Assembly (NCBI RefSeq): GCF_014646115.1
Contig: NZ_BMMV01000003.1
Coordinates: 278,770 to 342,769, forward strand
Origin: Streptomyces camponoticapitis
GTDB taxonomy: Bacteria; Actinomycetota; Actinomycetes; Streptomycetales; Streptomycetaceae
Direction: 5' to 3'
DNA: 64,000 nt
In this document: positions 63,090 through 64,000 of the stretch, one piece after another
Layout: each line of letters opens with the position of its first letter
Numbering within the stretch: the first letter of the stretch is position 1
Made by a program: the position numbers and the translations under genes
The notes under the pieces: generated by a model
Told to the model about the DNA's origin: nothing
The model's input: the letters and a program-made list of their open reading frames with translations, nothing else
Databases searched by the model: none

Positions 63090-64000
63090 TCAGCGCGGGC
63101 GGTCGACCTCGGCGAGACGATCGCGGAGGAAGGCGCGCTCGGCGTCGTTGTCGGACAGCGCGATGGCCCGCTCGTACGCGACTGCGGCGTCCCCGGTCCG
63201 CCCCAGCCGCCGCAGCAGATCGGCCTTGACGGCGGGCAGATAGCGGTAGCCGGCCAGGCGTTGATCCTGTTCGAGGGCCTCGACCTCGGCGAGCGCGGTG
63301 GCCGGCCCGTCGACCATGGCGACGACGACCGCCCGGTTGAGCGCGACGACCGGCGACGACCACACCGTCAGCAGCGCGTCGTACAGGACCAGGATCTGTT
63401 CCCAGTCCGTCGCGGCGTACGTCGGCGCGGACGCGTGCAGCGCGGCGATGGCCGCCTGGAGTCCGTATCGGCCGGGCGCGCCGCCCCGGAGCGCGCCGAT
63501 CACCAGTTCGTGCGCCTCGGCGATGGCCTCCTGGTCCCAGGCCGTACGGTCCTGCTCCTCCAGCCTCGACGGGCGCCCGTCCTCGGTCGTACGGGTGGCC
63601 CGGCGGGCGTGGTTGGCGAGGAGCAGCGCCAGGAGCCCCCGCACCTCCCGCTCGTCCGGCAGGAGTTCGTGCAGCATCCGGGCGAGGTCGAGCGCGTGCC
63701 CGGCGATGTCGTCCCTGGTCAGGGCGGTGCCTGCGGGTGCGATGTGGCCGGTGGTGAAGAGGAGATGGATGGTGGCGAGGGCGGAGTCGAGGCGGTCCGG
63801 CAGCTCGGCCGGGGTGGGCATACGGAAGGGGATGCGCGCGGCCACGATCTTCTTCTTCGCGCGGGTGATGCGGGCCGCCATGGTGGGCTCGGAGACGAGG
63901 AACGCCGTCGCGATGTCGGGGGTCGGCACGCCGCAGACGAGGCGCAGGGTGAGGGCGATCTGGGCGCCGGGGGTGAGGGCGGGGTGGCAGCAGAGGAAGA
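63090..64000 (-). CDS. ECF sigma factor with C-terminal TPR-like extension (ECF42-type), N-terminus outside window
   Basis: The visible 303 or so codons cover the end of the sigma domain and a long C-terminal extension. The upstream frame reads through to the right edge (CCHPALTPGAQIALTLRLV, then GVPTPDIATAFLVSEPTMAARITRAKKKI in two parts), which is sigma region 4 of the ECF41/42 kind. The extension (about 230 residues, ending RLAEVDRPR) has the helical repeat layout of DUF6596/TPR-like domains that tune these sigma factors without an anti-sigma. ECF42 genes usually stand next to DGPF (YCII) proteins, which would lie beyond the edge. Confidence 0.85.
   Translation of the reverse strand, partial: FLCCHPALTPGAQIALTLRLVCGVPTPDIATAFLVSEPTMAARITRAKKKIVAARIPFRMPTPAELPDRLDSALATIHLLFTTGHIAPAGTALTRDDIAGHALDLARMLHELLPDEREVRGLLALLLANHARRATRTTEDGRPSRLEEQDRTAWDQEAIAEAHELVIGALRGGAPGRYGLQAAIAALHASAPTYAATDWEQILVLYDALLTVWSSPVVALNRAVVVAMVDGPATALAEVEALEQDQRLAGYRYLPAVKADLLRRLGRTGDAAVAYERAIALSDNDAERAFLRDRLAEVDRPR

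Overview
The window is high-GC actinobacterial DNA, almost certainly from a Streptomyces chromosome. It carries the sporulation regulator pair ssgR-ssgA, a Rex operator ahead of cydAB-cydCD, a Streptomyces-type parS site, several DnaA boxes of the preferred TTGTCCACA/TTATCCACA form, many GTG starts, and the DtpA/Sco/CopCD copper cluster. Gene content and order resemble the core region beside oriC in S. coelicolor and S. lividans. This is a judgement from memory of that gene order, not from an alignment. No rRNA, tRNA, CRISPR array, insertion sequence or integrase was found.

Layout. 1-4.6 kb: a truncated trans-sulfuration enzyme, a holin-like membrane protein, a cupin, a DUF5326 protein, ssgR-ssgA and a YibE/F membrane protein. 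4.6-6.6 kb: a thiamin pyrophosphate riboswitch and thiC. 6.7-14.8 kb: an accessory cluster read in one direction, encoding an MFS exporter, a ferritin-like acyl-ACP desaturase with an unusual N-terminal domain, a PaaI-type thioesterase, an acyl carrier protein, a fatty acyl-AMP ligase, a small cysteine-bearing protein and a cytoplasmic two-component system whose kinase gene has two TTA (bldA-dependent) codons. This is the best candidate in the window for an undescribed system: a fatty acid is activated, loaded on a dedicated carrier, oxidised there, released and exported, probably late in the life cycle.

14.8-30.9 kb: a repeat-tailed membrane protein, a metallophosphoesterase, a LacI regulator, an aromatic aminotransferase, the cytochrome bd operon with an orphan GAF histidine kinase, a HAD phosphatase, an F420-type oxidoreductase and RNA 2'-phosphotransferase. 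30.9-35.7 kb: a compact DnaA-box cluster and a four-gene operon (M24 peptidase, hydrolase-SDR fusion, metal-dependent hydrolase, MerR regulator). 36-39.7 kb: a four-gene ABC transport operon. 39.9-44.5 kb: an antirepressor-like regulator containing a perfect inverted repeat, a serS-HAD pair, a second DnaA-box cluster and pheA. 44.6-51 kb: the copper delivery cluster ycnI-sco-ecuC-copCD-dtpA and a membrane protein. 51-64 kb: two anti-sigma-type ATPases, PepP, a PP2C phosphatase, a degenerate primase-polymerase domain protein, a secreted protein, a SEC-C protein, a glycerophosphodiesterase, an HtrA-type protease, a secreted asparaginase and a truncated ECF sigma factor.

Much of the core region concerns envelope redox and copper handling (cyd, dtpA/sco), development (ssgA) and signalling. 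DNA-level signals (parS and DnaA boxes) sit among these genes, as expected near the replication origin.
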